64,000 nt of DNA from contig PHAN01000002.1 of assembly GCA_002841695.1 (NCBI GenBank), positions 185,300-249,299 on the forward strand. The letters are read 5' to 3'. A program made the translations under genes and the position numbers. Positions 62,471 to 64,000 of this stretch are shown here, piece after piece. This DNA comes from Elusimicrobia bacterium HGW-Elusimicrobia-1 (GTDB lineage Bacteria > Elusimicrobiota > Endomicrobiia > PHAN01). The notes below the pieces were generated by a model, which made no database searches, was not told where the DNA came from, and worked only from the letters and a program-made list of their open reading frames with translations. Numbering within the stretch: the first letter of the stretch is position 1; the number at the start of each line of letters is the position of its first letter.

Positions 62471-63808
62471 CTATATCCCCAAGATTTTGTCAATCTCTTC
62501 GGCGGCCTTTTTGCCGTCTCCGACGGCCAACGCGACCGTTCCGCCGCCGGAAGCGATGTCGCCTCCGACGAATATTTTGGGATTTTTCGTCGAGCGCAGT
62601 GAATCCTTATCGAATTTTATTCTGCCTTTTTGGGTATCGACGAACTCGCCTATATAATCCATATCGGGCCCGAGTTTCTGACCGAGCGCGAATATGACGG
62701 TATCCGCCGGCGCGACGTATTCCGAGCAGGATATTTCCTTCGGCCGCGGACGTCCCGACGCGTCGGGTTCGCCCAATTCGCATTTGACAAATTCCACGCC
62801 CTCGATTTTGCCGTCGCCGACAATTTTTTTGGGGGCGGCCAGCCAGACAAACTTGACGCCCGCATCCTTGGCCTCCGCGAATTCGGCCTTGGCTCCCGGC
62901 ATTTCGGCTTCCGTGCGGCGATAGTAAATCGACACATCCTCCGCGCCCAGCCGCACCGACGACGACGCGCAGTCGAGAGCCGTCGAGCCGCCGCCGATGA
63001 CCACGACCCTTTTTCCGACGGCGTACGGCTTGCCCTCATTCATTTTAAGAAGAAAATCAAGCGCCTGACATGCGCCCGGCAAATCCTCGCCGGGGATATT
63101 CGGTTTCGACGAACCGCTTAATCCCGAAGCCAGAAACACTGCGTCGGAGGACGCCAAAATTCCGGCGAATTTATCTTTGCCGACGGGAGTGTTCAACATA
63201 AGTTTTATCCCGGTGCCCTCGATAACTGAAACTTCCTGTTTCACTACGTCGCGCGGGAGACGGTACGCCGGTATGCCCCATACAAGCAATCCGCCGGCGC
63301 GATCGGTTTTTTCATATATGACAACGTCCCAGCCCTTCTTGTAAAGTTCTATCGCGCACGAAATGCCGGCGGGGCCCGCGCCGATAACGGACGCTTTTTT
63401 GTTCTTGGGCTCGACGAGACGCGAAACCGGTTTAATCTTTTTTAAGTCCGCGTCGGCGGCGAAGCGCTGCAACGCGGCTATATTTATCGGTTCGCCCACG
63501 TCCGACTGCGAGCAGCCCTTTTCGCACTGTTTCTCGACGGGGCAAATCCTGGCGCACACGGAGCCCAGAAAATTTCCTTCTCTGATGATTTTTGAAGCGC
63601 CCGTCATATTGCGCGTCTTGATTTTTTTTATGAACTGCGACGGCTTTATGCCCGCGGGACAAAGCTGATCGCAGGGCGCGTCGTGACAGAACAGACATCG
63701 CGAGGATTCGGCCATCGCAAGATGCGGCGGCACGGTTTTTTCGACTTCGTTGAAAGTTTTCTTTCTTTCTTCGGCCGCGATTTTCGGCGCTTCGATTCTT
63801 TTAGCCAT
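62471..63808 (-). CDS. FAD/iron-sulfur NAD(P)H oxidoreductase, GltD/PreT family
   Basis: The 445-residue protein has an N-terminal iron-sulfur domain with cysteines in CLFCHDAPCDQLCPAG and CARICPVEKQCEKGC, an FAD motif (SVIGAGPAGISCAIEL) and an NAD(P) motif (VVVIGGGSTALDCASS), the glutamate synthase small-subunit architecture. The Cys-rich part reads closely like PreT, the small subunit of dihydropyrimidine dehydrogenase, as well as GltD. No gltB or preA is in the window (the gene starts 192 bases from the edge), so partner and reaction are open. A GGAG site precedes the ATG. Confidence 0.82.
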   Translation of the reverse strand: MAKRIEAPKIAAEERKKTFNEVEKTVPPHLAMAESSRCLFCHDAPCDQLCPAGIKPSQFIKKIKTRNMTGASKIIREGNFLGSVCARICPVEKQCEKGCSQSDVGEPINIAALQRFAADADLKKIKPVSRLVEPKNKKASVIGAGPAGISCAIELYKKGWDVVIYEKTDRAGGLLVWGIPAYRLPRDVVKQEVSVIEGTGIKLMLNTPVGKDKFAGILASSDAVFLASGLSGSSKPNIPGEDLPGACQALDFLLKMNEGKPYAVGKRVVVIGGGSTALDCASSSVRLGAEDVSIYYRRTEAEMPGAKAEFAEAKDAGVKFVWLAAPKKIVGDGKIEGVEFVKCELGEPDASGRPRPKEISCSEYVAPADTVIFALGQKLGPDMDYIGEFVDTQKGRIKFDKDSLRSTKNPKIFVGGDIASGGGTVALAVGDGKKAAEEIDKILGI

Positions 63809-63848
63809 CGGATTACTCCGTACTGTGTTTTTTAACGTCCGAGGGTGA

Positions 63849-63877
63849 ATTTTACCTATTCCTTAAAATAAAGTCAA
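63849..63877 (-). promoter_or_regulatory. Strong sigma70-type promoter for the GltD/PreT-like gene
   Basis: On the minus strand TTGACT (63877-63872) and TAAAAT (63854-63849) are separated by exactly 17 bases. Each matches the consensus at 5 of 6 positions. The start point would be about 63842, giving a leader of about 34 bases with a GGAG ribosome site. It probably serves the minus-strand genes down to smpB. Confidence 0.7.
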
Positions 63878-63969
63878 CAGCGAAAGCGGTTCTCCGTCGG
63901 ATATTTTCTTGCGGGAAATTATTTTGTCGTATTTTTCGTGAGCATTAAACTTTCCCTCAAAAGAGAAGA

Positions 63970-64000
63970 GGGCGACCAAGGTCGCCCCTACGCGTAGGGG
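63970..64000. repeat. Two overlapping palindromes at the window edge
   Basis: GGGCGACC (63970-63977) and GGTCGCCC (63980-63987) form an 8-bp hairpin with a 2-base loop. CCCCTACGCGTAGGGG (63985-64000) is a perfect 16-base palindrome overlapping it by three bases. Such arrangements are common in dispersed intergenic repeat families of some genomes. No second copy is present in this window. Confidence 0.55.

Overview
The window looks like chromosomal DNA from a Gram-negative (diderm) bacterium of roughly balanced base composition. An LptD-type LPS-assembly barrel, ExbD, two Wzx/Wzy-like sets and many nucleotide-sugar enzymes imply an outer membrane carrying complex glycans. GTG and TTG starts and 1-4 base overlaps are frequent, so most genes appear to be in long operons. 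No marker here fixes the lineage. The style resembles uncultured diderm phyla (Elusimicrobiota/Omnitrophota-like), but that is a guess.

Layout. (1) 1-4961: housekeeping genes trpA (5' truncated), accD, folC, a UDP-HexNAc dehydrogenase and a ROK sugar kinase, leading into lptD (4958-6982). (2) 7111-13354: nucleotide-sugar supply (GMD-like SDR, long-form RmlA, WbpP-like epimerase, RmlB, RmlD, Ugd). (3) 13568-20979: UDP-xylose synthase, a small Wzz-like protein, a GDP-fucose-synthase-like SDR, then a nonulosonic (sialic-type) acid cassette NeuB-NeuC-NeuA followed by two Gfo/Idh/MocA oxidoreductases. (4) 20996-27417: a tailoring module for an unusual sugar (C-methyltransferase, DegT aminotransferase, RmlC-like cupin, three extended SDRs, a small methyltransferase). 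(5) 27414-37379: glycosyltransferases, flippase 1, a possible polysialyltransferase, two hexapeptide acyltransferases, polymerase 1, a deacetylase, a GNAT protein and a GT4. (6) 37385-39424: a three-gene acyl module (ACP, FabG-like, FabH-like). (7) 39465-43149: initiating sugar-phosphate transferase, an orphan 2-oxoacid dehydrogenase E1 alpha/beta pair and a second DegT enzyme. (8) 43257-58881: second assembly set with GT2s, two radical SAM proteins, a GT39-like membrane protein, a methyltransferase remnant, a WbpM/CapD dehydratase, ligase/polymerase 2, flippase 2, a frameshifted methyltransferase, GT4s and a GT2-GT9 fusion whose second half is strikingly AT-rich. (9) 58918-64000: tRNA-Ser, a putative lipoprotein, a membrane protein, and a minus-strand group (GltD/PreT-like flavoprotein, ExbD, receiver protein, tRNA-Leu, SmpB).

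How it works together: activated sugars (dTDP-rhamnose route, UDP-GlcA/xylose, UDP-GalNAcA, GDP-deoxysugars, CMP-nonulosonate and at least one branched or aminated sugar) feed two apparent Wzx/Wzy-type assembly lines, with dedicated acylation and deacetylation steps.

The most unusual item is at 61372-61575: a complete tRNA-Leu(CAG) gene sits inside the D-loop of another tRNA-Leu(CAG) gene, at the tip of a 19-bp perfect stem that continues its own acceptor stem. Removing about 120 nt restores a normal 84-nt outer tRNA-Leu.
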